Positions 33,546-43,107 of a DNA stretch of 64,000 nucleotides are shown here, piece by piece (positions within the stretch are counted from its first letter, which is position 1; each line of letters starts with the position of its first letter). A program made the position numbers and the translations under genes. Source of the DNA: Rikenellaceae bacterium (GTDB taxonomy: Bacteria; Bacteroidota; Bacteroidia; Bacteroidales; Rikenellaceae); assembly GCA_902363575.1 (NCBI GenBank), contig CABJAJ010000005.1, positions 62,001-126,000 of the forward strand, written 5' to 3'. The notes beneath the pieces were generated by a model. It worked only from the letters and a program-made list of their open reading frames with translations, was not told the DNA's origin and did no database searches.

Positions 33546-34190
33546 CTACCTGCCCAGACAGGCGGATTGGAGGAATGCCTGATCGACGGCCTCGATCGTG
33601 CGCCGCAGATTGACCTGTTCGGAGGAGGTCAGCAGCCCCGCGATGAAGCAGTCCCAGACGACAGGCAGTTTCTTGCCCGACTCGCGGTCGGCCTCCAGGT
33701 CGAGCATCTCGATGAGCAGCGATCCCGAGGTGTAGCCGTACCACACGGCGAACGGGTAGTGCCAGCCCGTCCAGTCGCCCCAGTAGCCGGGCGACCAGTA
33801 GTAGGGATAGTACCACCACCAGTAGGGGTTGTCGTAGCCCACGAAGTAGGTCACGCGCCGCACATAGCTCATCTGGAGGCCCACATCGGCCGCCGCCTTG
33901 TCGTCGGTGCGGCTGTATCCGGCGGCCGTCATGTTGGCGGCCACCGTGGCAATGATCTGCTGCGCATCCGCATCTTTCCAGTACTCGGTCTTGTCGGCGT
34001 TGCCGATCAGCAGGATGCTGTCGGGCAGATAGTAGGTCGAAAAGGCCGCGAAGTCGGCCTGCTCGTCGCACGCGGTGTAAACCGTGTAGTCGTCGTGAAG
34101 TCCCGAAGTCGAGGGGTCTTTCTGACAGGAGGGAAGCACCGGGCCCAGCAGCAGCCCGACGGCGAGGTATCGGAGGATTTTTGCACGCAT
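33546..34190 (-). CDS. DUF4136-like lipoprotein
   Basis: 214 residues. Lipobox LPSC (MRAKILRYLAVGLLLGPVLPSC). The body follows DUF4136: DFAAFSTYYLPDSI near the start, IIATVAANMTAAGYSRTDDKAAADVGLQ, an aromatic run (NPYWWWYYPYYWSPGYWGDW), and GSLLIEMLDLEADRESGKK with LPVVWDCFIAG. Envelope lipoprotein of unknown role, first in a likely two-gene unit with the barrel protein downstream. Confidence 0.85.
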   Translation of the reverse strand: MRAKILRYLAVGLLLGPVLPSCQKDPSTSGLHDDYTVYTACDEQADFAAFSTYYLPDSILLIGNADKTEYWKDADAQQIIATVAANMTAAGYSRTDDKAAADVGLQMSYVRRVTYFVGYDNPYWWWYYPYYWSPGYWGDWTGWHYPFAVWYGYTSGSLLIEMLDLEADRESGKKLPVVWDCFIAGLLTSSEQVNLRRTIEAVDQAFLQSACLGR

Positions 34191-34548
34191 AACGTTATGG
34201 TTTTAGTCTAATCCCCTCCCTAACAAATCCCGTTCCCGTTTTCGCCGGAACCGGAGCCGGACGGCGAGCGAGCGGCGGTGGGTGGCGGTGGGTGGCGGGT
34301 AGCGGGCAGGCGGAAGGCGGTAGGTAGCGGGAAACAGGAGGCTCCAAGCGGCAGACAGCGGGCGGCGGCAAGCGACAGGGGCGATGGTAGCGGCAGGAGG
34401 CTGGCAATGGGCGGCAGACTGCGGGCGACAGGCTACCGCTCCGGAAACCCGCCCCGCGCGGAGCGGCTGTAATGCAAACCCCGGGAACAAAAAAGAATCG
34501 GGAGCCTGTCGCAGACCGGCCCCCTGAATACACAAACCAAAGAAAGAA
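34191..34548. repeat. G-rich low-complexity intergenic DNA
   Basis: 358 bp with short tandem and dispersed GGTGGGTGGC, AGCGGG and GGCGGNAGGCGG motifs (densest 34262-34450). Open frames here are artefacts of composition. No gene is supported. Confidence 0.65.
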
Positions 34549-36480
34549 TCAATCCATCGTAGTCAAGCATCCTGAGTCCCAGACGATCTGCCAGTTTTTG
34601 GTTTGGAGAATAGCATTGATTTGCGGCAAAATGTTCCTGTGAAGTTGCACTGTAGTATATTCTGCCGGAAGTTCTCTACTGGGATAAGATACCTCGGGAA
34701 TATTTCCCGTTTTAGTTATAGGAAATTGCAGCTTACTTCTGATGCCGCGTACAACGATCAAACCGGTGCTTTTTCCAATCCTGCTTGGCAAAGTTCGGAT
34801 CGCATCGAGCAGATATTGTCCTTTAGGAGTTCCTCCTCCGACGATATAGGAGGCGCGAGAAGAGAGGAAGATGTAATCTGCATTGGAATAATTGCTGAAA
34901 TCAAGGCTCATAAGCCGGTTATTATCCAAGCTGATCGATCTGAGTTTATTGCAATTCCTAATATCTAAAGCGTTCAACGATGAAATCTCCATAGGATCAA
35001 GAGGCCAACCTCCGCCAATTGTGACGGGCCATTTCGCAGTCGGCCCCGTTGTCTGGTAAACACCATTGACGGGATTTCCAATCTCCGTCGCAAACCGAGG
35101 TCCGGATACAATTGTAGGTTTGCAGACGAAAGGACTCGTTGCGAACACTTCCAGATTCCGGCAGCTATCGAGCGTTGCTTGAGATTGCATCGTCAGAATC
35201 AGATAGAGCTCTTTGAGGCAATTATTTGGCACGCAATCCAACGGTTGACTCTTAAATCCATAATCCCCGCGAATCCACACTTTCTCCAGGGCCATGTTAC
35301 ACTCTGCCACATTGATATTTTCGGCGCCTACCGCTTCCAGAAAATCGAACCGGGTCAGGGCATAGCTGGTTTCCGGTATCTTCTCGCCGTATTCCAGCAT
35401 CTCGCCGATGATGATTTTCCGCGCTTTGCTTTCAGCAAACGTATGGCTGAGCGTGGCGGTATAAGGGCCCGTCGAACCGGCCGGCAAATCGACGAAAGAA
35501 CATTCGTCGGCCTCTTTGTCCCAGATTACGACCAGCCGCTCGGTCGTCGTAACCGAAAATCGCGGCGCTGTGCCCGAATAGTCGAACTCGATCAATGACA
35601 AATAATTTCCCGGATCGGGAATATCGCCTAAAGATTCGCCATAAAGCCTCACAATGAATTGTTTATCCTGCTCGGACAGTTCGGTTCGGTAATCCGAGTC
35701 GAACTCGATCGGCTTGAGCCCGTTGGCGATCTGCTCGTAAAACGGCCAGTTCATCACCGACAAGGGGTCGTAATCTGTGGTAAAAGAAATCTCCTCAGCT
35801 GAGTTATTGATTGGATCGAGCACCATCTTTTTCAGCTCCTCCCAGCTGATGAATTCGGCCAGTTCATCCATCCAGTAGTTCCTGATGCGCTCCTCGTCGA
35901 TCTGCTCCGTACCCGCTATCGTCACCCATCCGGGCGAAAACTTCGGGTGTCGGAATTCCAGCTCCAAGCCGAGCACCTGCCCGAAGGCCCGCAGCACGTC
36001 GCTGCGTTTCTGGGCATCGGAAGCCCGTCGCCACTGGGCGAAATGCACCGTCGGTTCGGTCTGCCTGTCGAGCACATCCACATGATCCGTACCCGTCAGC
36101 GCCCAGCTCGACATCATTCCCGGAACATAGTCGAAACCTATACGGATCAATGCGTCGCGATTGTCATCGACAAAATGGAACCGCACGCCGCCCGCTTTCT
36201 CCCACTCCCTGACCACCTCCTGAACGAAAGCGCGGTAGGCCGCCGATCCGTTGAGGAACTTGACCGACAGGCTATTTTCAGCCGCCGGCCTGCTCCAGAC
36301 TTTGTAATTGACCGCTATGCCGCGCGTTTCAGGCGCAGGGTTATCCATCATCGCCATTCCGTAGAAATGCGGCACATCGACCGCTTCCAGGTCGCCCGGT
36401 CCTCCCGGGGAAGTCGTCTCGTCCCGGCTGCATCCGGCAAAGGCGAGCAACACAACTGATAGAAGCAATAATTTCTTCAT
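34549..36480 (-). CDS. Lipoprotein with inactivated astacin-like domain
   Basis: 643 residues from ATG 36480. Lipobox AGCS. Residues ~55-280 resemble Bacteroidetes astacin/matrixin-type metallopeptidases (AVNYKVWSRPAAENSLSVKF, WEKAGGVRFHFVDD, PVMNWPFYEQ-like end). Where active enzymes have HExxHxxGxxHE, this protein reads RAFGQVLGLELEFRHP, so the zinc-binding His and catalytic Glu are absent. The C-terminal half is a leucine-rich or beta-helix-like region (CNKLRSISLDNNRLMSLDFS). It is probably a binding rather than a catalytic protein. The next gene upstream (36557-39415) is on the same strand. Confidence 0.8.
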   Translation of the reverse strand: MKKLLLLSVVLLAFAGCSRDETTSPGGPGDLEAVDVPHFYGMAMMDNPAPETRGIAVNYKVWSRPAAENSLSVKFLNGSAAYRAFVQEVVREWEKAGGVRFHFVDDNRDALIRIGFDYVPGMMSSWALTGTDHVDVLDRQTEPTVHFAQWRRASDAQKRSDVLRAFGQVLGLELEFRHPKFSPGWVTIAGTEQIDEERIRNYWMDELAEFISWEELKKMVLDPINNSAEEISFTTDYDPLSVMNWPFYEQIANGLKPIEFDSDYRTELSEQDKQFIVRLYGESLGDIPDPGNYLSLIEFDYSGTAPRFSVTTTERLVVIWDKEADECSFVDLPAGSTGPYTATLSHTFAESKARKIIIGEMLEYGEKIPETSYALTRFDFLEAVGAENINVAECNMALEKVWIRGDYGFKSQPLDCVPNNCLKELYLILTMQSQATLDSCRNLEVFATSPFVCKPTIVSGPRFATEIGNPVNGVYQTTGPTAKWPVTIGGGWPLDPMEISSLNALDIRNCNKLRSISLDNNRLMSLDFSNYSNADYIFLSSRASYIVGGGTPKGQYLLDAIRTLPSRIGKSTGLIVVRGIRSKLQFPITKTGNIPEVSYPSRELPAEYTTVQLHRNILPQINAILQTKNWQIVWDSGCLTTMD

Positions 36481-36556
36481 GGTGTTTGTTTTTTTAAGTG
36501 AAATAATTGGGTTTATGGCTACACGCAAGTGTAGTTTGTAATAGCAGGTTGTGTGG

Positions 36557-39415
36557 TCATCGGAATATGGGCGGATGATGCTTATAGGGCAAGTCGGCAG
36601 AGGCGGACTGCAAAGCGGAGTGTGCGGAACCGGGCCTGCCGACATCCGAGTCTTTTGCCAGAAACTTCTCGAACGTATATCCTTCTCCCGAGAGTTCCAG
36701 GATGCGTTTTACGAGTAACTCCCGGCATATGGCGTTAAAGTACGAACAGTTTCTTTTCTCCATTGCACTTGTGCTTTCGGACTTCCAAACACCATCGAAG
36801 TAATAAAATCCCCCCTTATGAATCCCTACATAGGGGTACTGCGGATGCCCGATCAGATGGGCCCAGTAAACCGATTTCGGATCGTCCGTCAAAGAAAGGT
36901 TCAGAAATTGGCCGTCATGCTGGTAGCTTTCGAGACGTCTTTTTTCCGATTGGGGGATTTGGGCGAAATCCAGCGAAAAATATTCGTCACCCAAAAGGCC
37001 GAATGCGTGCCCGGTAAATTCGTGCAGCAAAGTCCAGCGTAAAGCGCTGCGACCGCCGGGAGGATACCCGGAAAAGGCATAGCCCGGTTGAAGAGGGGCT
37101 TCCATATAGGTAACACCATCGTTAATGCCGTTCACGACGACTGAAACAGAGGGTATGTTTACACCTTCGATCGGCAGAAACGCATAATCGGATAAGGTAT
37201 ATAACCAGTTGCTTAATCCGTGGTATCGGTCCGTTATCGTGCCGAGTGCGACATGATCGGGATATTCCCCAATATACGCATCGCGCGATACGGCATAGAC
37301 CATATAAACGTTGAAATATTCGCGGTAGGATTTGGTAGGTTCGATGGTGAAAAACGATTCCATTGCAAACTCCATCAACTGTTTGTAGAATCCGGTCTCG
37401 ATATCGATGTCGGTAAAGGCATCCCCCATCAGCACCAGATCGATACCCTTGCCTTTGGTCGCCGTCTGCAAGGTCTCGAATTTTTTATCCATCGTAAAAT
37501 CGGTACTCTGGTATTCGCTGTTGCCGAAGATTTTTTTGCATATTCCGTTGAGATAGTCCGTATGCTGAAGCGGTTGGGCCATAAAATCGACCAAATCAGA
37601 TTCCGGGAAAATCCAATCAGGGCCGGATGCTCCCGAAAACATATCCACGGTCACCATGCCGGATCGATCCACCAACTGATAGCTCGGATAGGGCGACGAA
37701 GGCAGGACGGTACGGTGCCCTTCGGCGTCGGCATACTCCGAAACCACGGGCCACGGCACCTCGTGTCCGGCAAGGTAGCTTTCGGCCGCCCGCCTGTATT
37801 CTTCACCCTGGGGAAGAATCGCCACCACAGCGAAACCCTGGCCGCTGAACAGCGTATGAAACCGTCGGACAACCGTGGTCATAAACGTCGCGGACTCCTC
37901 CTGCATCGGGTCCCAGTGGAACAGCATGGTCAGCTCGTTCGCACTGTAAACGTCGCGGATCGACTGCTGCGTGCCGTCCCGCAAATCCGTAAAAGTGAAG
38001 TCCGGGAGGTAAACGGGCACGTCGTACTTGATGCCGCTGCCCCCCATTCCGTGGTCTCCGTCGCTGTAATACTGCCGAATCACCTGCAGGGCCAGACGGC
38101 TCCATTTCGGATGGTTCTGGATGACTTCGGGCGTGGTGTCCCACAGGTAATTGTCATTCAGAATCAGATCGACATACCGGCCGTTCTCAAACATTTTCTC
38201 CCAAAGCAGAGGGAATGCGAAACCCTCCAACCGGTTGCAGGAGAGATCGACGGTACGCAGCCCCTCCATCCGGTACCAGGCTCCCGGCATAAATCGGCTC
38301 GTCAGCCGGTTGTGGCTCAAATCGATGGTCTCCAGCTCCAGCAGGTCGTCCAGATAGCTTTCGATTTCGTAAGTAACCTTGTTCTTGTAGGTAAGCTCCC
38401 CTTCCAGCCCATTCCAACTCAGATCCAAATGGCGCAGATGGGTCAGCTTCCCGATCTTCTCCGGGATCGTCCCCGCGAGATTGTTCCGCGGGAGCCGCAG
38501 GGCCGTCACATGCCCCTCGTCATCCGTCTCCACGCCGTACCACGCGCCCAGCGGCTTGTCGCTGCACCAGTTCTCGCTGCGGGTCCAGCCGCCACCCCCG
38601 GCCGATTCGTAGAGCGCATTGAGCGCCGACCGCTCGGGGTCGGGATCCACCCAGGCCGCCTGCACCACGGTCAGCTCGTCCGCCAGCTCCGAATCCGCGT
38701 CCTTGAACACGATGATGCCCGTGCGCGGCTCCTCGGCCGTGTTCCGCGCAATACGGAACGTATGGGTTTGCTCTTTCAACTCTCCGGCGCGGGATGCGGG
38801 AAGCTCGTCGATCCACTCCCCGCCCTCGCGGATTTCGACCTCGTAAACGACGTTGGAGCGCACCTCGACGGCAAGCGTCTGTTCCCGATCGTCGATTTCT
38901 TCGCGGTTGCCACCCAGCAGGATGACGTTTTTCCTGAGCTGGGTAACGTCGATCCGCTTTTCGAGCGACGCAGTGCCGATAACGAGCGTGACGGCACGGC
39001 CGGCGTAGGCTTCGTTGGGCCGCACGCTCACCGTCACCGCAATGTTTTCGCCTGCGTCCCCCGACGCCGGGGCGACCCCGAACCAATCGTCCGCGGCAGT
39101 TCCGTCCGCCCCGGTCGCCCGGTCGGATTCGCCCCGGTCGCCGGTGTTGTCCCCATCCCCGGGAGTGTCCCCGCCGCCGGGATTGTCCCCGTCGTCCGCC
39201 GGCGGCTCGGCGGTGATGCTCCACGCCTCGTTGGTGGAGAAAACCAGCTCCGCGCTCCCGCCCGCGGAATCGAACGGCGGAAGCTCGCTTTGCAGGGTCA
39301 GGTAGGGCTTGTCGGGCGGCGGCAGCGGCACATCGACCTCGCTCTCGCTGCATGCGAACAATGCGGCGGCGGCCGACCAAACGGTCAGAATACGGGCAAA
39401 AGAGGAACGTATCAT
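36557..39415 (-). CDS. Multidomain lipoprotein with M64-family metallopeptidase domain
   Basis: 952 residues from ATG 39415. Lipobox ALFACS. Domains in order: a BACON-like Ig region interrupted by a Gly/Asp-rich linker (GDNPGGGDTPGDGDNTGDRG), a second BACON-like domain (to ~265), LRRs (~270-430), a thioredoxin-like segment (~440-590; LPDFTFTDLRDGTQQSIRDV), and an M64 IgA-peptidase-like domain (~620-940). The zinc site reads LLHEFTGHAFGLLGDEYF, with three rather than two residues between HE and H. Surface protease candidate. The start at MIRSSFARILTVW is chosen over an in-frame extension because it begins the signal peptide. Confidence 0.87.
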   Translation of the reverse strand: MIRSSFARILTVWSAAAALFACSESEVDVPLPPPDKPYLTLQSELPPFDSAGGSAELVFSTNEAWSITAEPPADDGDNPGGGDTPGDGDNTGDRGESDRATGADGTAADDWFGVAPASGDAGENIAVTVSVRPNEAYAGRAVTLVIGTASLEKRIDVTQLRKNVILLGGNREEIDDREQTLAVEVRSNVVYEVEIREGGEWIDELPASRAGELKEQTHTFRIARNTAEEPRTGIIVFKDADSELADELTVVQAAWVDPDPERSALNALYESAGGGGWTRSENWCSDKPLGAWYGVETDDEGHVTALRLPRNNLAGTIPEKIGKLTHLRHLDLSWNGLEGELTYKNKVTYEIESYLDDLLELETIDLSHNRLTSRFMPGAWYRMEGLRTVDLSCNRLEGFAFPLLWEKMFENGRYVDLILNDNYLWDTTPEVIQNHPKWSRLALQVIRQYYSDGDHGMGGSGIKYDVPVYLPDFTFTDLRDGTQQSIRDVYSANELTMLFHWDPMQEESATFMTTVVRRFHTLFSGQGFAVVAILPQGEEYRRAAESYLAGHEVPWPVVSEYADAEGHRTVLPSSPYPSYQLVDRSGMVTVDMFSGASGPDWIFPESDLVDFMAQPLQHTDYLNGICKKIFGNSEYQSTDFTMDKKFETLQTATKGKGIDLVLMGDAFTDIDIETGFYKQLMEFAMESFFTIEPTKSYREYFNVYMVYAVSRDAYIGEYPDHVALGTITDRYHGLSNWLYTLSDYAFLPIEGVNIPSVSVVVNGINDGVTYMEAPLQPGYAFSGYPPGGRSALRWTLLHEFTGHAFGLLGDEYFSLDFAQIPQSEKRRLESYQHDGQFLNLSLTDDPKSVYWAHLIGHPQYPYVGIHKGGFYYFDGVWKSESTSAMEKRNCSYFNAICRELLVKRILELSGEGYTFEKFLAKDSDVGRPGSAHSALQSASADLPYKHHPPIFR

Positions 39416-39614
39416 AGCAACAAATTTTGAAGGTTGCAAAGGCGGGCAAGAATAGCATCCGAAATATATACAAAAACTTTCTAATTTCCAAACAGATATC
39501 TCAAAGTCGCACACCAACCGGGGCGCTCCGGCAGCCCGCAGTCGCATCCCGCCCCTTTTTGTTACATTTCGGTTAAATATGCAAACCGCGTGCGGCGGCA
39601 AGGGGATTGTTCGC

Positions 39615-39622
39615 TATTTTTG
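39615..39622 (+). promoter_or_regulatory. -7 element of two-component operon
   Basis: TATTTTTG at 39615-39622, 24 bp before the regulator ATG; no clear TTG at -33. The rest of 39416-39645 holds no gene. Confidence 0.5.
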
Positions 39623-39645
39623 TCCGAAGAATCAAACACTGCAAA

Positions 39646-40323
39646 ATGGGTAAACCCAAAATTCTGGTGGTGGACGACGAGGAGTCGCTGTGCGAAATCC
39701 TGCAATTCAACCTCGAAGTCGAGGGCTACGACGTCAGCGTCGCTTACAGCGCCGAACAGGCCCTCACGATGCACCCCGAACAGTATGCCCTGATCCTGCT
39801 CGACGTGATGATGGGCGAAACGAGCGGATTCCGCATGGCCCGCACCCTCAAGGAAAACCCCCTGACGGCCTCCGTGCCGATCATCTTCTGCACGGCCCGC
39901 GACACCGAGGACGACACCGTGGTCGGGCTCAACCTGGGGGCCGACGACTACATCGCCAAACCCTTTTCGGTGCGGGAGGTGGTGGCGCGCGTCAAAAGCG
40001 TGCTCCGCCGCGCCGGGGCCGCCGCCCCGACCGAGACGGTCGAATATGAGGGGCTCGCGCTCGACCTGCGGAGCAAACGCTGCACGGCGGACGGGCAGGA
40101 GGTGCGGCTGACCAAGAAGGAGTTCGAGATTCTCGCGCTGCTGCTGCGCAACCGGGGCGTCATCTTCTCGCGCATGGACATCCTGCAACGGGTCTGGAGC
40201 GACGAGGTGATCGTGCTCGACCGCACCATCGACGTCAATATCACGCGCCTGCGCCGCAAGATCGGTCGCTACGGCGACCACATCGTGACCCGCCTGGGCT
40301 ATGGCTACGGCTTCGAGGCGTAG
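39646..40323 (+). CDS. rprY: OmpR/PhoB-type response regulator (RprY-like)
   Basis: 225 residues from ATG 39646 (MGKPKILVVDDEESLCEIL). The receiver has D53 in LILLDVMMGE, T in FCTAR and K in YIAKPFS. The winged-helix trans_reg_C domain (~135-225) is LTKKEFEILALLLRNRGVIF with VIVLDRTIDVNITRLRRKIG and TRLGYGYGFEA. Length and sequence fit RprY of Bacteroides. The 3' end overlaps the kinase start by 23 bp, so the two are translationally coupled. Confidence 0.93.
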   Translation: MGKPKILVVDDEESLCEILQFNLEVEGYDVSVAYSAEQALTMHPEQYALILLDVMMGETSGFRMARTLKENPLTASVPIIFCTARDTEDDTVVGLNLGADDYIAKPFSVREVVARVKSVLRRAGAAAPTETVEYEGLALDLRSKRCTADGQEVRLTKKEFEILALLLRNRGVIFSRMDILQRVWSDEVIVLDRTIDVNITRLRRKIGRYGDHIVTRLGYGYGFEA

Positions 40324-41779
40324 GCTCCCCTACCATTGGCGGCTCTTCCTGCTGCTGCTCACCTTCTCGTGGGTGCTGGTGGCCGCTCTGGTCGCTTTCC
40401 ATTACGGGCGCGAAAAGCATTTCAAGGCCGAGCTGCTCAACGACCGCCTGCAACTCGTTAATACCCGCCTCGCGGACGCCCTGCTCGCCGGAGCCTCCCC
40501 CACAGCGGCGGCCGCCGCGGAACGCGCCCGCATGGAGGGGTTGCGCATCACGCTGATCGATCCCGACGGCCGGGTACGCTTCGACACCGAGGAGGATGCC
40601 GCCCGGATGCCCAACCACCTGGGCCGCAGGGAGGTGGCGGCCGCAGCCGCCGAGGGCGAGGGATTCACGACCCGCCGTCTATCCGAAAGCCTCCGCGCCA
40701 CCTATTTCTATGCCGCGCTCCGTCTTCCCGACGGACGCATCGTGCGCTCCGCGCTGCCCCATACGGTCTCCCTCGCGGGCGTGCTGCGCGCCGACAGCCG
40801 CTTCCTGTGGTTCATGCTGGGGGTCACGCTGCTCGTGAGCGCCGCCGGCTTCCTGGCCACCCGCAGGCTGGGTCACAGCATCCTGCGGCTCCGCGAGTTT
40901 TCCGAACGGGCCGGCCGCGACGAGCCGCTCGACAGCGTGGGCCCCTTCCCCCACGACGAGCTGGGCGACATCTCCAGCCACATCGTCAGCCTCTACCGGC
41001 GTTTGCAAGAGGCCGTCGCCGAGCGCGACCGCGAACATGCGCGGGCCCTGCACGAGCAGCAGGAGAAAGTGCGCATCAAGAAACAGCTAACGCAGAACAT
41101 CAACCACGAGCTCAAAACTCCCGTGGCCTCCATCCGGGGCTATCTGGAGACCCTGCTCGCCAACCCCGGCCTCGAGGCCGGGAAACGGCGTGCATTCCTC
41201 GAAAAATGCTGCGAACAGAGTGAACGGCTGACCAGCTTGCTGGCCGACATCGCCACCGTCACCCGGCTGGACGAGGCGGGCGAGCTGATCCGGCTCGCCG
41301 AGCCGGTAGAGATCGGAGCCCTCCTGCGCGACATCGCCGCCGACGTCGCCCTGCTGCCCCCCGAACGGCGGCTGCGCGTCCATTGCGAGCTGGGCGACAG
41401 GCCCGTTGTTGTCCGGGGCAACGCCCGGCTGCTCGAATCCGTTTTCCGCAACCTCACCGACAACGCCACCGCCTATTCGGGCGGACGCGACATCCTGATC
41501 CGGCTTGTGGACGAGACACCCGACGCCTATGCTTTCCTGTTCGCCGACAACGGCATCGGCGTCCCGGAGGAGCACCTGCCCCACCTGTTCGAGCGGTTCT
41601 ACCGCATCGACAAGGGGCGTTCGCGCAAAATGGGCGGCACGGGGCTCGGCCTGTCGATCGTCCGCAACGCCGTCGCGCTCCACGGCGGACGGATCGAAGT
41701 GCGCAACGGCCCCGACGGGGGCCTCGAATTCCGCTTCACCCTGCGCAAGCGCCCCGACGATTCAGCCAGTGCGGTCTGA
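40301..41779 (+). CDS. rprX: Membrane sensor histidine kinase (RprX-like)
   Basis: 492 residues from ATG 40301. Transmembrane helix near 15-35, a periplasmic sensor region, a second transmembrane helix near 165-185 (FMLGVTLLVSAAGFLATRRL), a HAMP-like linker, and HisKA with H269 (NINHELKTPVASIRGYLETL). The HATPase domain shows the N-box NLTDNATAYSGG, G1 FADNGIGVPEEHL, F-box FERFYRID and G2 MGGTGLGLSIVRN. Partner of the upstream regulator, whose reading frame it overlaps. Confidence 0.93.
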   Translation: MATASRRRLPYHWRLFLLLLTFSWVLVAALVAFHYGREKHFKAELLNDRLQLVNTRLADALLAGASPTAAAAAERARMEGLRITLIDPDGRVRFDTEEDAARMPNHLGRREVAAAAAEGEGFTTRRLSESLRATYFYAALRLPDGRIVRSALPHTVSLAGVLRADSRFLWFMLGVTLLVSAAGFLATRRLGHSILRLREFSERAGRDEPLDSVGPFPHDELGDISSHIVSLYRRLQEAVAERDREHARALHEQQEKVRIKKQLTQNINHELKTPVASIRGYLETLLANPGLEAGKRRAFLEKCCEQSERLTSLLADIATVTRLDEAGELIRLAEPVEIGALLRDIAADVALLPPERRLRVHCELGDRPVVVRGNARLLESVFRNLTDNATAYSGGRDILIRLVDETPDAYAFLFADNGIGVPEEHLPHLFERFYRIDKGRSRKMGGTGLGLSIVRNAVALHGGRIEVRNGPDGGLEFRFTLRKRPDDSASAV

Positions 41780-41974
41780 TGCGCCGGCACAGACCCAACC
41801 GCAATATGCTGAAGAAGCTTTGCCGGAACGGTCAGTGGAAGGACAGTCGCCGGAAGAGCATACATTGAACTCGGCGCGGTTTCGGGTTTGTCCGGAACCG
41901 GATGGCCTTTTCGGATTTACGGCTGCGTCGTGCAGCGGGGATTTTTCGGGATGCTCGGTCTTTCTCATAAAAAT

Positions 41975-42271
41975 GCGCGGGACAATATTCACCGGCAACT
42001 GAGGCAGACCAATGCCCATACCCCTGATAAATAAAGCCCGCGCAAGCAATTTCGGCGACGGTACTATCACGCTTTCGCGGCAAAAATAGCGCGGGACAAT
42101 ATTACTGAAGTTCCGGGCACGACCAAGCGCCCAATCCCCATAAATATAGCCCGCGCAAGCGAAATTCGGCAATGATCCGATCCACACCTTCACGACAAAA
42201 CAGCGCGGGACAATACTCATCCGCATCTGAGGCAGACCAATACCCTATACCGGATAAGTAAAGCCCCGCGC
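41975..42271. repeat. Tandem array of three 114-bp hairpin units
   Basis: GCGCGGG at 41975, 42089 and 42203 (period 114 bp) is each followed 61-62 bp later by the inverse CCCGCGC (ends 42043, 42156, 42271). Each unit could fold into a ~68-69 nt hairpin. The arms share GGACAATA, GGCAGACCAAT and ATAAAGCC motifs, and the ~45-bp spacers are also related (AATTCGGC...TTC.CG.CAAAA). The second unit has a 1-nt indel, which argues against a conserved reading frame. Confidence 0.85.
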
Positions 42272-42744
42272 ATGCAGGCATTACCATTTATCATTCCGGG
42301 AAATTTGGTCTTTTCATTTACCAGAATAATAATATAATGCCACGTTAAAATCAATAGGTTACGGCGGGCATGCCAACTGCCTTATCACAAAAATAATGAT
42401 TTCTTTGGTTTCGTGGAAATTCACGACATATTTTTATGCTCTGTGCAGAAAAAGCTCAAATATGTATCGGCAACCTTTTGTTTTATGTTTCACGCTCGTC
42501 CGCGCTACGCTTTGATCCGCAATTTCAGCAGTGCGGCATCCGGGGCCGCGTGCCGGCGGCAAATTGATTTACTGACCGATAAAATAATGCCTGAACAGGA
42601 CGAGCCGGTTTACTTGCGGTTTGCATTGCGGAATCTTCACGCCGCCACGGGCGGCGAAGAACCGACCTGCAGGCATAAATCCTGCGCTTAGTAATAAGTA
42701 AGCAATGACTAGGTATCCCGAAGTATTCCATTAAGCGCAATACG
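42272..42744. other. Intergenic region without supported gene
   Basis: Lower-GC DNA after the 114-bp array. A 92-codon plus-strand frame (42413-42691) has no motif, signal or ribosome-binding site, and I do not call it. One short hairpin (GTCGTG/CACGAC-like near 42412-42425) is visible. Confidence 0.4.
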
Positions 42745-42752
42745 TAGCTTTG
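42745..42752 (+). promoter_or_regulatory. -7 element of XRE-type regulator
   Basis: TAGCTTTG (TAnnTTTG), 20 bp before the ATG at 42773; no good -33 TTG is seen. Confidence 0.45.
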
Positions 42753-42772
42753 TATTATAAAGTGAGTTCCTA

Positions 42773-43000
42773 ATGATTACACCGATAGACCAATACGTAA
42801 TCGATGCCATCCGCAAGGAACGGCGAGCCCAACGGATTTCGCAGAGCACGTTGGCTTTCGGTATCGGTGTATCCAAAGGATTCATCGGCCAAGTCGAAAG
42901 TCCGAAATGCGATGTAAAATACAGTGTCCGCCACATTAACGAAATCGCCCGATACCTGGGCTGTTCGCCGCGGGATTTCCTCCCGCAGAAACCCTTGTGA
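42773..43000 (+). CDS. XRE/Cro-type HTH transcriptional regulator
   Basis: 75 residues, a single HTH_3 domain: IDAIRKERRAQRISQSTLAF with recognition region GVSKGFIGQVESPK and VKYSVRHINEIARYLGCSPRDFL. DNA-binding repressor type. It stands alone, next to the 114-bp repeat array and 107 bp before the EEP-like gene. Start ATG 42773 follows a plausible -7 element. Confidence 0.88.
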   Translation: MITPIDQYVIDAIRKERRAQRISQSTLAFGIGVSKGFIGQVESPKCDVKYSVRHINEIARYLGCSPRDFLPQKPL

Positions 43001-43107
43001 GCCGCGCGTATGACTCCGCCGCGCATACGGAATGCACAGCGGCCCGCCGTTTCGGAAGCCGTCGGCGTTGCCCTGATCGTCCGTAATCCTTTTACCGCAA
43101 GCCACCG

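Noticed and set aside
41975..42271. CRISPR array.
   Set aside because: The units are too long (68-69 nt) with only three copies, spacers are related to each other, and no cas genes are present.
42413..42691. A 92-codon plus-strand frame after the 114-bp array.
   Set aside because: No promoter, ribosome-binding site, domain or signal peptide; the sequence looks like non-coding DNA.
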